This document shows, piece after piece, positions 46,656-55,765 of a stretch of 64,000 nucleotides of DNA. The stretch covers positions 1 to 64,000 of the forward strand of contig JAADGF010000068.1 in the NCBI GenBank assembly GCA_013152545.1, given 5' to 3'. The notes below the pieces were generated by a model. The model was not told the origin of the DNA and made no database searches. It was given only the letters and a program-made list of their open reading frames with translations. This stretch comes from Gammaproteobacteria bacterium. Lineage in GTDB: Bacteria; Pseudomonadota; Gammaproteobacteria; SZUA-152. How positions within the stretch are numbered: position 1 is the stretch's first letter; each line of letters starts with the position of its first letter. The translations under genes and the position numbers were made by a program.

Positions 46656-47663
46656 CTATAAGAGCGGAATATCAATACCAAGCAATCCCTCAACACCTCG
46701 CACAATTAGCTTTAAACTGGTCAGAATCAATAACGCGATTAACATATTGCGTACGAAGGAAGCCTTAACTTTCGCCAATATATGCGCACCAAGAATACCA
46801 CCGATGACCTGCCCAATCATCCAAGGTGCGGCAAACACCGCGATTAATGCCCCTTTCATAAAATAAGGCCAAATCGCTGCCGCATTGCCTATCGCCAATA
46901 ACACTCCACTGGATGCCGCTGACACTTTCAGTGGCACCGTCATCACCAAATTCAACACTGGCACAACCGCCCACCCTCCTCCGAGACCAAAAAAACCTCC
47001 AGTAAAGCCAACAATTAGGAATAAAATACTTCCAAGACCAGCCCGTGTAGCATGGTAATGAACTGTTTTTCCCAATGACTCTTCCCAATACCCTGACTTA
47101 AGCTTCAGTTTTTTACTGAGCTTATCGATTTTTTTAGGTTTGGGATACTCCGTGTTTGCACCACCCAAAATAAACATCAAGGCAATAAACACCAATATTC
47201 CGCCTAATAACAAACGCACAATCGCATCGCCTGTCTCACCCATATTTTCAGAAAGCTCAATGGCCACCTGAGACCCGGCCATGGCACCGATAATAATGGG
47301 AATAGCGCAATAAAACACGATACGTATATCCGCAAGACCTTTACGCATGAAGGGGCCCGAGGAAACCAAACCACTGAACATGGCGACAACTAATCCGGTG
47401 GATCGCACCAATAAGGTATCAATCGATGTAAAGCCCAGCATTACCGGGGTAAAAATAACCCCACCGCCAACCCCGCCCAATACGGCAACAATGGCGATAA
47501 TGGTGCTGAGCACAAACGAACCAATAACAATTGCCCAAGCCACCATTGGCGTTAACGTTTCAGTGCCAGACATTTGCGAAAATGCAGCCATGATGGTGTA
47601 GGCTAAAATTGTAACAAGAATTAGCAGCGTCAGTTCCGGAACCCGCTTGAGGAGCGCTGTCAT
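46656..47663 (-). CDS. TauE/SafE-family anion exporter (possible sulfite exporter)
   Basis: A 335-residue membrane protein with about eight to nine segments and the two family repeats: GGVGGGVIFTPVMLG (about 63-77) and GFFGLGGGWAVVPVLNLVMT (about 222-241). Some TauE members export sulfite or sulfonate products; a Dsr-type oxidiser makes sulfite inside the cell, so sulfite is a reasonable but unproven substrate. It is followed by the DUF1634-like gene, and a CysB-like regulator lies just upstream on the same strand. Confidence 0.88.
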   Translation of the reverse strand: MTALLKRVPELTLLILVTILAYTIMAAFSQMSGTETLTPMVAWAIVIGSFVLSTIIAIVAVLGGVGGGVIFTPVMLGFTSIDTLLVRSTGLVVAMFSGLVSSGPFMRKGLADIRIVFYCAIPIIIGAMAGSQVAIELSENMGETGDAIVRLLLGGILVFIALMFILGGANTEYPKPKKIDKLSKKLKLKSGYWEESLGKTVHYHATRAGLGSILFLIVGFTGGFFGLGGGWAVVPVLNLVMTVPLKVSAASSGVLLAIGNAAAIWPYFMKGALIAVFAAPWMIGQVIGGILGAHILAKVKASFVRNMLIALLILTSLKLIVRGVEGLLGIDIPLL

Positions 47664-47687
47664 ATTATTTATTCCCCTCCATTATAA

Positions 47688-47948
47688 TTAAGTTATTTTG
47701 TAACGACTCAGCTTACCTTTTATTTGTGCTATTACTACATTGAAAGTTGCGTTAAAATCACTCATTACATCAATAAACGCTACGCTTTTCTTTGTTTTCG
47801 AACCAATCAAAAGTACCTGAACATCTAAAAAATAAGACTGAGTAGTTACGTTATTTTTTAAAATATTAAACCACCCAGTATCCGATACAAATAAATCAGT
47901 GGAGTTCACTTTGTTCATTGCTATCACTGAGTTAATACCCTTATTCAT
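47688..47948 (-). CDS. Doubtful small gene upstream of tauE
   Basis: An 86-codon frame without a clear ribosome binding site; an internal Met at 47918 is an alternative. The product is not recognised and has no membrane segment. It could instead be the untranslated leader of tauE. Confidence 0.3.
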   Translation of the reverse strand: MNKGINSVIAMNKVNSTDLFVSDTGWFNILKNNVTTQSYFLDVQVLLIGSKTKKSVAFIDVMSDFNATFNVVIAQIKGKLSRYKIT

Positions 47949-47974
47949 ACGCCAACGCTGAAACAGTTAACGGC

Positions 47975-48011
47975 CTAGGGAGGAGCCTGTCCGAGAATAG
48001 AAAGCCTGCAC
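47975..48011. repeat. Family-C repeat
   Basis: The words ctagggaggagcctgtccga and gaatagaaagcctgc match the copies at 40785, 49328 and 50978. Confidence 0.55.
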
Positions 48012-48069
48012 TTTAGGACTTGCATGTAAATCAATCACTACATGAGATTGGCCGTTGATGATTCAAAGA

Positions 48070-48996
48070 CTAACCACCAATGCACACAGCAGGTTTAACC
48101 GTTTTTGCATCCAAGTGGGGAGCAAACAACTGTATAAATTGGTAGACATAGGAGCGTAAAAAACTATTTTTACGCAACCCCAGCCAGGTAGTGCTGGGGT
48201 TGAACAAATGGCTCAGATCCACCATTCGGAGTGAGCGATCTTTTTTCGGGTCAAACGCCATCCTCGCCACCAAGCCAATCCCCAACCCTAATTCAACGTA
48301 GGTTTTAATAATATCAGAATCCAGTGCTGTAAAAACTATGTTAGGGCTTATGCCTGCACTCTCAAACGTCTCGCTGACTAACGTTCTACCCGCAAAAGCA
48401 AAATCGTAAGTAATCAGTGGATATTCCGCCAACTGCGATAATGTTATTTTTTTCTTCCGCAATAATGGATGTTTGGGCAACATCAAAGCACAACGATTCC
48501 ATTTGTAACAAGGTAAAGCAACAAGTTCTTTGGTATGCGATACGGCCTCTGTGGCAATAACAATATCGGCCTCCCCCTCAACAACCATGTCAACGATTTC
48601 TTCGGGGTAACCTTGCTTTAAAGATAATTTAACGTCTGGAAATTTTTTCAAAAACGTTTTAATCACCTCAGGCAAAGCATACCGCGCTTGTGTATGCGTC
48701 GTGGCGATTCTTAGGATACCTGATTGCTTATTTTTATATTCATTGCCGATTTGCTTGATACTATTCACTTCTCTCAGAATATTACCGGCACAAGATAAAA
48801 TCTCCTTACCAGCTGGTGTTATTTGCGTCAACCGTTTTCCCTCACGCAAAAAAATAGGCACACCCACCTCATCCTCCAAAAGACGAATCTGTTTACTCAC
48901 GCCCGGTTGTGACGTATAAAGCGCATCCGCCGCATCAGATACATTTAAATCGCGGTTAGCAACTTCGTAAATATAACGCAATTGGTGTAGCTTCAT
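48070..48996 (-). CDS. CysB-like LysR-family regulator
   Basis: A 308-residue LysR protein close to CysB/Cbl: an HTH (MKLHQLRYIYEVANRDLNVS, then LYTSQPGVSKQIRLLEDEVG) and an effector domain with CysB-type motifs (TTHTQARYALP, LKQGYPEEIVDMVVEGEADI, ITYDFAFAGRT and LGIGLVARMAF). CysB responds to O-acetylserine, N-acetylserine or sulfate. A GGAGG ribosome binding site precedes the ATG. It lies upstream of tauE on the same strand, which hints at control of sulfite export (inference). Confidence 0.92.
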   Translation of the reverse strand: MKLHQLRYIYEVANRDLNVSDAADALYTSQPGVSKQIRLLEDEVGVPIFLREGKRLTQITPAGKEILSCAGNILREVNSIKQIGNEYKNKQSGILRIATTHTQARYALPEVIKTFLKKFPDVKLSLKQGYPEEIVDMVVEGEADIVIATEAVSHTKELVALPCYKWNRCALMLPKHPLLRKKKITLSQLAEYPLITYDFAFAGRTLVSETFESAGISPNIVFTALDSDIIKTYVELGLGIGLVARMAFDPKKDRSLRMVDLSHLFNPSTTWLGLRKNSFLRSYVYQFIQLFAPHLDAKTVKPAVCIGG

Positions 48997-49596
48997 GTCG
49001 CCTCCATATGGCGATTAGTTCTAATTTCAATTTTTTTTATTCTGTTTGATTCTAAGCTAATAATAGCAAACCGTGCAATAAAATACGCACCAATAAACCT
49101 TATAATTCAAAATTAACTCAAAAATTACGCACAATTGCTCCGAACCTACCGAGCACCACACAAACAACAGCGAGAACTTGGTGCCACGACAAACAAGCAA
49201 AGGCCATCACACCTTATTCTCGCGTCATATTAATGCGCAAGATGATATAAAAATATTCAATATAACAATACGTTACTATTTTTTTACTGCCACAGTTCAA
49301 ACCTTTAGTTTTGCGTCCGATAAGTATCTAGGAGGCTGTCCGAGAATAGACTAACCGACTACCGACAAATTTGATGGACCCGTTTTATGAGCATGTTCGT
49401 TTTAGCGCTCACTGATTCGTTCTAAATGATCATAAAAACGAGCCTATCAGCCTTGATCGCATAACGATCACTAAAGGCGTGTTTTCAATTATTCTGGCAG
49501 CTATTCTAGTCTTGCTGGATAAAAAAAGAGCGTCAGCAGGCATGCAAGAATAATTGAGAACACCTTGAGTAATAAACTATTTTTTGGGAAAAAAAT
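48997..49596. other. 600-bp spacer with family-C and family-B repeats
   Basis: No gene seen. A family-C repeat is at 49328-49350 (taggaggctgtccgagaata). A hairpin pair cgttttatgagcat ... atgatcataaaaacg lies near 49381-49440. A short family-B element occupies 49474-49566. Confidence 0.5.
49474..49566. mobile_element. Short inverted-repeat (MITE-like) element, family B
   Basis: The left end aaggcgtgttttcaattatt and ctggca, and the right end tgcaagaataattgagaaca and cctt, are inverted copies. The interior cttgctggataaaaaaagag and cgtcagcaggc matches the longer copy at 50800-50980. It ends 30 bp before the start of the response regulator gene, so it lies in its promoter or leader. Confidence 0.65.
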
Positions 49597-50802
49597 TTGA
49601 CGCAGATAATGGAAACCACACACGGTCCAATTACCCCAGATCCGCTATCAGACACGCCTGTAAAAACGAAGCCACGTGTATTGATCATTGATGACTCCCG
49701 CTTAGTACGCATTTCAATTAAAAAAGTACTAATGGAAGAATTCGATATTATTGAGGCAGTTGATGGCGAAGAAGGTTGGGAAAAACTCCTAGAGGACACG
49801 CAAGTGCAAGTGGTCATTACCGACCAGGGCATGCCGAAACTAGACGGTTTTGGCCTCATTGAGCGTATCCGTAACACGGATGCTGCCCGTATTAATGAAA
49901 TCCCCATTATGATGGTTACCGGAGCAGAGAAAGAACATACACACCTTCGTGAAAAGGCATTAAGACTTGGTGCAACAGATTTCATCACAAAACCCTTCGA
50001 TAAAACCCAATTATTAGCCCGTGCCCGTAGCCATGCAAAACTGGATCAAACAAAACGCAACCTTGATGAAACCGAAGAAGCACTCAATAAACAATCCGCC
50101 ATTGATCCGCTCACTAAAGTGCACAACGAGCGCTATTTCAAACAACGCGGTGAACAAGCAATCTCATTCGCTAATAGACATCGCCAGGAACTTTCGTTAT
50201 TTAATATTGAAATTGATAAATTCGAAGAAATCAGATCTACCTACGGTCAAGAGACTGCCAACCAAATCCTCATCTGGATCGCAGATATTATAAAAGATAC
50301 CCTAAGAAAAGAAGACACCCTGGCACGCGTTGGGCAATCATGCTTTGCAATTCTTACCCCTGCGGCAGGGCGTATGGATGCTGCCGTGTTATGTGAACGT
50401 ATCCGCAAGCGCATCGTCGAAACAGAATATAATAAAACTGTCATTTCCCTAAAACTAACAGTCAGCATCGGTCTCTCCACGTTACGCCGTGATCGCACTA
50501 ATAACATAAACGAATTTTATGGGTTTGCTAACAACCGTTTGAACAGCGCTATACAAACTGGCGGTAACCGTGTAGTCGCATGCGACCAAAAAACAGCACC
50601 GCAACCACCCAGCACCAAAAAGAAATTACTAAGCCTGGATTCTGTGATGAAGGTCTTTCGGAGTGGTAAACTAAACCTGTTAACGCCACACCTGAATGAC
50701 ATTGCCAATAACTTAATGCCATTACTTGATTTGTGCAACAAAAAACTGAAGTGGGGATTGGACACCGAGATCCAACGTATTAAAAATAAAATAAATGACT
50801 AG
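49597..50802 (+). CDS. Response regulator with degenerate GGDEF domain
   Basis: A 401-residue protein: receiver domain (about 27-150; VLIIDDSRLVRISIKKVLME, Asp in VVITDQGMPKLDGF, Lys in DFITKPFD), a coiled-coil linker (about 150-180), and a GGDEF-fold domain (about 185-335) with GQSCF where GGDEF belongs, so it is unlikely to make c-di-GMP. A basic tail follows. The frame begins with TTG at 49597; an ATG at 49609 is a reasonable start. Its stop codon TAG is the first three bases of a family-B element, so the C-terminus may have been trimmed or extended by insertion. Confidence 0.88.
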   Translation: MTQIMETTHGPITPDPLSDTPVKTKPRVLIIDDSRLVRISIKKVLMEEFDIIEAVDGEEGWEKLLEDTQVQVVITDQGMPKLDGFGLIERIRNTDAARINEIPIMMVTGAEKEHTHLREKALRLGATDFITKPFDKTQLLARARSHAKLDQTKRNLDETEEALNKQSAIDPLTKVHNERYFKQRGEQAISFANRHRQELSLFNIEIDKFEEIRSTYGQETANQILIWIADIIKDTLRKEDTLARVGQSCFAILTPAAGRMDAAVLCERIRKRIVETEYNKTVISLKLTVSIGLSTLRRDRTNNINEFYGFANNRLNSAIQTGGNRVVACDQKTAPQPPSTKKKLLSLDSVMKVFRSGKLNLLTPHLNDIANNLMPLLDLCNKKLKWGLDTEIQRIKNKIND

Positions 50803-50980
50803 GGGGTGTTCTCAATCATTCTGGCGCTTTTTTAGGTGCAACCCGAAGGGCCGAGCTCATTTTTTCACCCAGCGGCGTTGTCGCTTGTTTATGTGGAATA
50901 ACCACACGACACTCGCTCCGCCTTGCTGGATAAAAAAATGAGCTCGGCAGGCGTGCAAAAATGATTGAGAACACCCCCTA
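50800..50980. mobile_element. 181-bp inverted-repeat (MITE-like) element, family B
   Basis: Perfect 21-bp terminal inverted repeats: agggggtgttctcaatcatt preceded by t on the left, its exact inverse on the right. The interior has a second imperfect inverted set (gccgagctcattttttcacc ... ggataaaaaaatgagctcgg). No coding capacity. Its first bases form the stop codon of the upstream gene, and a family-C repeat (50978-50999) overlaps its right end. Confidence 0.75.
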
Positions 50981-51060
50981 GGAGCCTGTCCGAGATAAGT
51001 GTAGTAAATTGATATTCCTTAGACTTACTGAACGACGACTTACACACTAGCGGCTTGTCA

Positions 51061-53631
51061 TTAACCCGCCACTTTGTTTGCAGCGTCGCCCTGATCCAGC
51101 ATCGTGGCGCTTGGTTCGGCTATATAATAGCCCTGCACATAGTCTACCCCCACTTGTTTGAGTTGCTTGAGAATTTCTGCATTCTCCACAAACTCAGCCA
51201 CTGTCCGCTTCCCAACCGTATGTGCGATCTGTACGATTGAACTAATGATGGCTTTGTCTACTGTGTCATGCATCATACCCTGAATGAAAATACCATCGAT
51301 TTTAATTTCATCGACAGGTAAAAATTTAAGGTGTGAAAATGAACAAAATCCGCTGCCAAAATCATCCAATGCAAACTGATACCCTAAGTCCCTCAGTTTG
51401 GAAATAAACGCATTGGCCGCTTCCAGGTTGGCGATTGCCGATGTTTCGGTAATTTCGAACAGCAGCGATCCGGGGCTCACTGCATACTGTTGTGATATGT
51501 TATGAATGTATGCAGCTAGGTTCTCATCCTCCAGGGTTTGTCCCGACAAATTAATGGACAAACACATATGCGCGCCATTATTGTCTTGTACTGCCAAGGA
51601 CTGGATAGCGCGTTTGATAACCCATCGATCAATCGCCGCCATCATATTGAACCGTTCTGCGGTGGGTAAAAACGCATCCGGCCTAATTAACTGGCCACGG
51701 GAATCCTGTAATCGTAATAACACCTCATAGTGATATATACCATCAATGGTTGGTCGGTTAGATACCTGTTCCCATATTTTCCCGTCCTCCTGGGGAAGCG
51801 CATTGATATCCAAATCTGCCAACGCAACAATCGGCTGAAAATTAAGTACAAACTGATTCTGCTCCAGCGCGTCATGCAACCTAGCGGACCAACCTAGCTC
51901 TATGTCCATCGCCGCTTTTTCATCGCTTTCAGGGCTAAAGATATGGGTCTGGTTTCTCCCTTTTCCTTTTGCAATAAAACAGGCAATATCGGCGTTCGCC
52001 AACACTTCACCTGACGACTTTATGCCGTCATCAATGAAGGCCACTCCGATGCTGACATTAATTTTATACGTCTTTCCAGAATAATTGAATCGATAAGTAT
52101 CCAGTACTTCACGAAATTTATCAGCCGCAGTAAAGGCTGATGCTGAATCAATGTTGCGCATAATAATGGCAAACTCATCACCACCAATGCGAGCCAAACT
52201 ATCCGCTGCCCGCAGCTTACCAAGCAGTTGCTTACCGACAGCAATCAATAACTTATCGCCAGCATTATGCCCCGCTGTATCATTAAGATATTTAAAGCGG
52301 TCAAGATCCAAATAAAGCAAACAACTGGATTCCTTGCTACGCTTAAGTCGTTTAACTTCTTTTAATAACTGCGTTTCGAAATAGCTTCGGTTGGGCAACT
52401 TTGTTAGTGGGTCATGGGTGGCTTGCCATTTTAATTCTTCCAGTAATAACCGACGTTCAGTGACATCGCGGAAAGCAACAACCGAACCGTGCAGATTTTT
52501 ATCCAGATACAAGGGATATACCGTGCATTCAACCGGTATAAAATTTCTGTCTGCATGAATAAACATGGTTGCCCAGGCACGAAACTGTTTACCATTCTGG
52601 TAAGCTTTCTGTAACTGACAACTTGCAATAGGATTCGATGTGCCATCTTCCAAAGTATGATGAAACAGCTGATGTGCCGACTGACCAATCATTTTATCGG
52701 AATCCGAATAACCAAGAATTTCTTTAGCCGCCGGGTTTATAAAAGTAATCAAGCCCTGGCGATCCACACCATAGACCCCATCACCCACGGATGTCAAAAT
52801 ACCCTCAAGACGTTTATGGTCATTTTGCACGTTACGCATGGCGTTAATAGAACGGCTCATGGCATCAATGCGCGAAAGAAACAACTCTTTGGCCTCATTT
52901 TTAAACATGCACTCCACCGCACCTGCACCAAGAGAACCTATTATCGCTTTATCTGAATACGTACCAGTAATAATCGCGGTGGTAATATGGTTAGTATCAG
53001 GGTTATCCCGAATCATACGGCATAAGGTATCCCCTGTTCCATCTGGCATATAATAGTCAATAATGCCGATATCGTAATAATTGGCAACCGCCTTTTCCAT
53101 GCCTTCTTCGACACACGAAGCGGTATCCGTAATATATCCAGCCTGGGTTAACAAACGTCGATAAGTAACGCGAACAGTAGGGGAGTCATCAACAAACAAA
53201 ACCCGCATAGGGGTGGTTTCACCGTGCGCAATACTTTCCCAGTTGGATGCTGGTTGTTTATCGACGGTTAAAGAACTAATAGCATCAATGATTTCAGAAT
53301 AATTTTCCCACAAAACCAACGCTGTTTTACTGCGTTTTGTAACCCATGCCAGTTTGGCGGTATCGGCTTCATGCGACAGAACAATTACACTTAGGTTTTG
53401 GTATTGCGGCTCCTCAAGCGTAGCAAACAATTCGTCTGCAATATCATCGGTTTTAGCCGGCCACCCCAACAGTACAATATTGCACTCAAAATCATGCTCA
53501 ATACGCGAAATTTTCGCAAAACCATTGGAAAAACTAGACACCTCAGTCACATCGTAACCACTGTTTTCCATCAGTTTTTTGGCGGCATGACGTAAAGTTG
53601 CCGACAACTCAATGAGCAAAACTTTTTTCAA
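51061..53631 (-). CDS. Two-receiver PAS-GGDEF-EAL protein, active GGDEF, variant EAL
   Basis: An 856-residue protein: a receiver-like N-domain without a clear phosphosite (about 1-120), a true receiver (about 145-265; VLFVDDSPTVRVTYRRLL, Asp in IGIIDYYMPDGTG), PAS (about 280-395), an intact GGDEF (HDPLTKLPNRSYFE, RIGGDEFAIIM; about 405-565) and EAL (about 585-850) with EVL for EAL (YEVLLRL) but NLSGQTL, FEITETS, DDFGSGFCSFSHLK and KID kept. The start is the TTG at 53631 because GGAGGG lies directly before it; another TTG lies at 53643. Likely a response-regulated diguanylate cyclase. Confidence 0.9.
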   Translation of the reverse strand: MKKVLLIELSATLRHAAKKLMENSGYDVTEVSSFSNGFAKISRIEHDFECNIVLLGWPAKTDDIADELFATLEEPQYQNLSVIVLSHEADTAKLAWVTKRSKTALVLWENYSEIIDAISSLTVDKQPASNWESIAHGETTPMRVLFVDDSPTVRVTYRRLLTQAGYITDTASCVEEGMEKAVANYYDIGIIDYYMPDGTGDTLCRMIRDNPDTNHITTAIITGTYSDKAIIGSLGAGAVECMFKNEAKELFLSRIDAMSRSINAMRNVQNDHKRLEGILTSVGDGVYGVDRQGLITFINPAAKEILGYSDSDKMIGQSAHQLFHHTLEDGTSNPIASCQLQKAYQNGKQFRAWATMFIHADRNFIPVECTVYPLYLDKNLHGSVVAFRDVTERRLLLEELKWQATHDPLTKLPNRSYFETQLLKEVKRLKRSKESSCLLYLDLDRFKYLNDTAGHNAGDKLLIAVGKQLLGKLRAADSLARIGGDEFAIIMRNIDSASAFTAADKFREVLDTYRFNYSGKTYKINVSIGVAFIDDGIKSSGEVLANADIACFIAKGKGRNQTHIFSPESDEKAAMDIELGWSARLHDALEQNQFVLNFQPIVALADLDINALPQEDGKIWEQVSNRPTIDGIYHYEVLLRLQDSRGQLIRPDAFLPTAERFNMMAAIDRWVIKRAIQSLAVQDNNGAHMCLSINLSGQTLEDENLAAYIHNISQQYAVSPGSLLFEITETSAIANLEAANAFISKLRDLGYQFALDDFGSGFCSFSHLKFLPVDEIKIDGIFIQGMMHDTVDKAIISSIVQIAHTVGKRTVAEFVENAEILKQLKQVGVDYVQGYYIAEPSATMLDQGDAANKVAG

Positions 53632-53643
53632 TATGCCCTCCAA

Positions 53644-54466
53644 AGTTAATTATTCATATTTTTCAATAAACTAAGCAATTGCCGCCAAGTTGATTACCGA
53701 ATTATGACATCTAACCAGGATTTGTAGCTATTGTCTATTTCTCTAAGTATCGGCCAACAAACAGGGAAATTAAGCAGGCGACTGGAAATAGCATTGCTAA
53801 CTGATTATCAAAATTAAAATGATCAGTTCAGCAGTATGCTGTCTCACCTACCGCGACATAAACGATAGAAAACAATACTCAAGTTTATTGAGAACAATTA
53901 AGCATCGAAATAGGGTAAAGGCTTGCTCAACACCAAGGTTTTAACCGGGAAAACTCTAGTTAAAACAAAAAAATGTGCAATACATTGATCTTAATCGTAA
54001 ATTAAAAAAACAACATAGTTATTGTGTGCACGTTCCTGATAAGCTGGTTATTGAATTTGTGAGGCACAGCAGCGTATTGTCGAGTTAATCATCTGATGCT
54101 ACAACATGATCATTAATTAATCCGTTAGAAAAAATACGTGTGAAATCATTTGATAATACAGCGTCCAAATTTAACCGATGTTAGCCCGTCCTCCCTATGA
54201 ATAGGAAAATTTGAATAGAAAATGAGAGTCAGCTTGGGGCAAAAACTAAGATATAAAACAGGGGTGTTATTACCTACCCATGCCTTATTGCGAATCCATT
54301 CCTAAACATTATCCTATTCATGCCGAATATATACCCATAGCGTTTGAAATTTAGGCATAATTGTACGCCCTGTTCATTCCGTCGCTGCATCATATATTCC
54401 TCATAATAGCCGACTATTTACTCGTCATTTCGGATGGAGTCAGCAGCGTTACCATGAACGTGAACA
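53644..54466. other. 823-bp gene-free region
   Basis: I see no coding frame, RNA or riboswitch. The last part (54330 to about 54430) is a half copy of a family-A element, directly ahead of the HD-GYP gene. Confidence 0.45.
54330..54430 (+). mobile_element. Half copy of a family-A inverted-repeat element upstream of the HD-GYP gene
   Basis: tatacccatagcgtttgaaa then tttaggcataa and tgtacgccctgttcatt match the left half of the complete element at 33979-34186. The right half is missing, and the HD-GYP gene begins within 40 bp. Confidence 0.6.
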
Positions 54467-55714
54467 ATGATGAAGATAATGGTCGACCCAAAAAGTTTGA
54501 AAAAAGGCATGTACGTAGCCGAATTGGATCGACCGTGGTTGGATTCCCCCTTTTTATTTCAGGGTTTTCGAATCACTAACGCCGAAGAGCTTGCGCAACT
54601 TGACGCAGTTTGTGAATATGTTTTTGTAGACGCTAAAAAAAGCGTTGTCCCAGTATCCAGTCAATTATCAATCGTCCCCACTAAATCAAAAAAACAAACC
54701 AGCAGAGCCGCTAATTATATTAAACGAGCAGCACCCTATCAAACATCGTTTGAACAAGAGTATCCTCGCGCCAGAGAAATTTATAATATTACCTGCGAAA
54801 ATGCCTCCAATTTTTACAATGATGCCAAGCTGGGTAAAAGTCTGCGAGTGGCAAGAATTAAACACACGGTAAGCTCATTAGTGGATAGCGTTATCCGTCA
54901 CCCCGATGCGTTAATGTTATTATCCTCATTGCAAGACAAAAGCGATCAAGCCGTTAGCCATGCGATCAATGTCTGCGCTTTATCTGTCACGTTTGGACGC
55001 TTCCTTGGTTTTAAGAAGCAGCAATTAATAGAATTGGGAGCGGGTGCTTTACTGCACGACATTGGTGAAACTAAAGTACCAGATAAGATATTACAGGATT
55101 TCGCCAACTGTTCAACAGAAGAAATACAGCAGTACCAGGATCATACCACCTATGGCGCTGCAATTCTGTATAACAGCAAAGGATTACCCGACAGCGTAAT
55201 TTCTGTCGCAAGAGACCACCATGAACGTGCCAACGGCTCTGGCTACCCTCAACATTTACAATCCAGACAACTACACCCATACACTACAATTGTATCCATT
55301 GTCGATGTCTATGATAGCATTACCAGCGACATGTACGGCAGGCCGCCTATGCCATGCACGGATGCACTTAAAAATATTTATGCCTGGAGAGAGGATTTTT
55401 TTGACAATTTACTAGTGGAAAAATTTATTCAATGCCTTGGCATATACCCTTTAGGCAGTGTGATTGAGCTCAAGTCAGGCCATATCGGTATCGTCATTTC
55501 CATCAACCCTCAAACTCGTTTATTACCCAAAGTTTTGCTGGTACGCGATCAGCACAAACAACCGATAGAACAACCTAAAATAATTAACTTGTCGTTATTT
55601 GTTAATAATAAAAACAAACACCATTATGAAATAGCACACGTTATCAAGGCGGAAGAGTACTCGATCAATGTCCGCCACTATTTATTACAAGAATTGCCGC
55701 TTCAGTCGATTTGA
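54467..55714 (+). CDS. HD-GYP domain protein (DUF3391 N-terminus), c-di-GMP phosphodiesterase-like
   Basis: A 415-residue protein. The N-terminus (MVDPKSLKKGMYVAELDRPW; about 5-75) is DUF3391-like. The HD-GYP domain (about 130-330) has H in VSHAINVCAL, HD in ALLHDIGETKVPD, HH in ARDHHERANGSGYPQ (GYP intact) and DVYDSITSD. The usual Lys of HDIGK is Glu here. It probably hydrolyses c-di-GMP; the changed residue leaves some doubt. A short helical C-terminal part follows. Its 5' region holds an old family-A element, which may have supplied or replaced the promoter. Confidence 0.88.
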   Translation: MMKIMVDPKSLKKGMYVAELDRPWLDSPFLFQGFRITNAEELAQLDAVCEYVFVDAKKSVVPVSSQLSIVPTKSKKQTSRAANYIKRAAPYQTSFEQEYPRAREIYNITCENASNFYNDAKLGKSLRVARIKHTVSSLVDSVIRHPDALMLLSSLQDKSDQAVSHAINVCALSVTFGRFLGFKKQQLIELGAGALLHDIGETKVPDKILQDFANCSTEEIQQYQDHTTYGAAILYNSKGLPDSVISVARDHHERANGSGYPQHLQSRQLHPYTTIVSIVDVYDSITSDMYGRPPMPCTDALKNIYAWREDFFDNLLVEKFIQCLGIYPLGSVIELKSGHIGIVISINPQTRLLPKVLLVRDQHKQPIEQPKIINLSLFVNNKNKHHYEIAHVIKAEEYSINVRHYLLQELPLQSI

Positions 55715-55765
55715 TATTGATGAGAAATAGTTTATAACGTTCATTTTTTTTATTAAAAGAATTGA

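Noticed and set aside
53644..54466. A c-di-GMP (GEMM) riboswitch in the gap before the HD-GYP gene
   Set aside because: I looked for the conserved core and found no match; the gap mainly holds a half family-A element.
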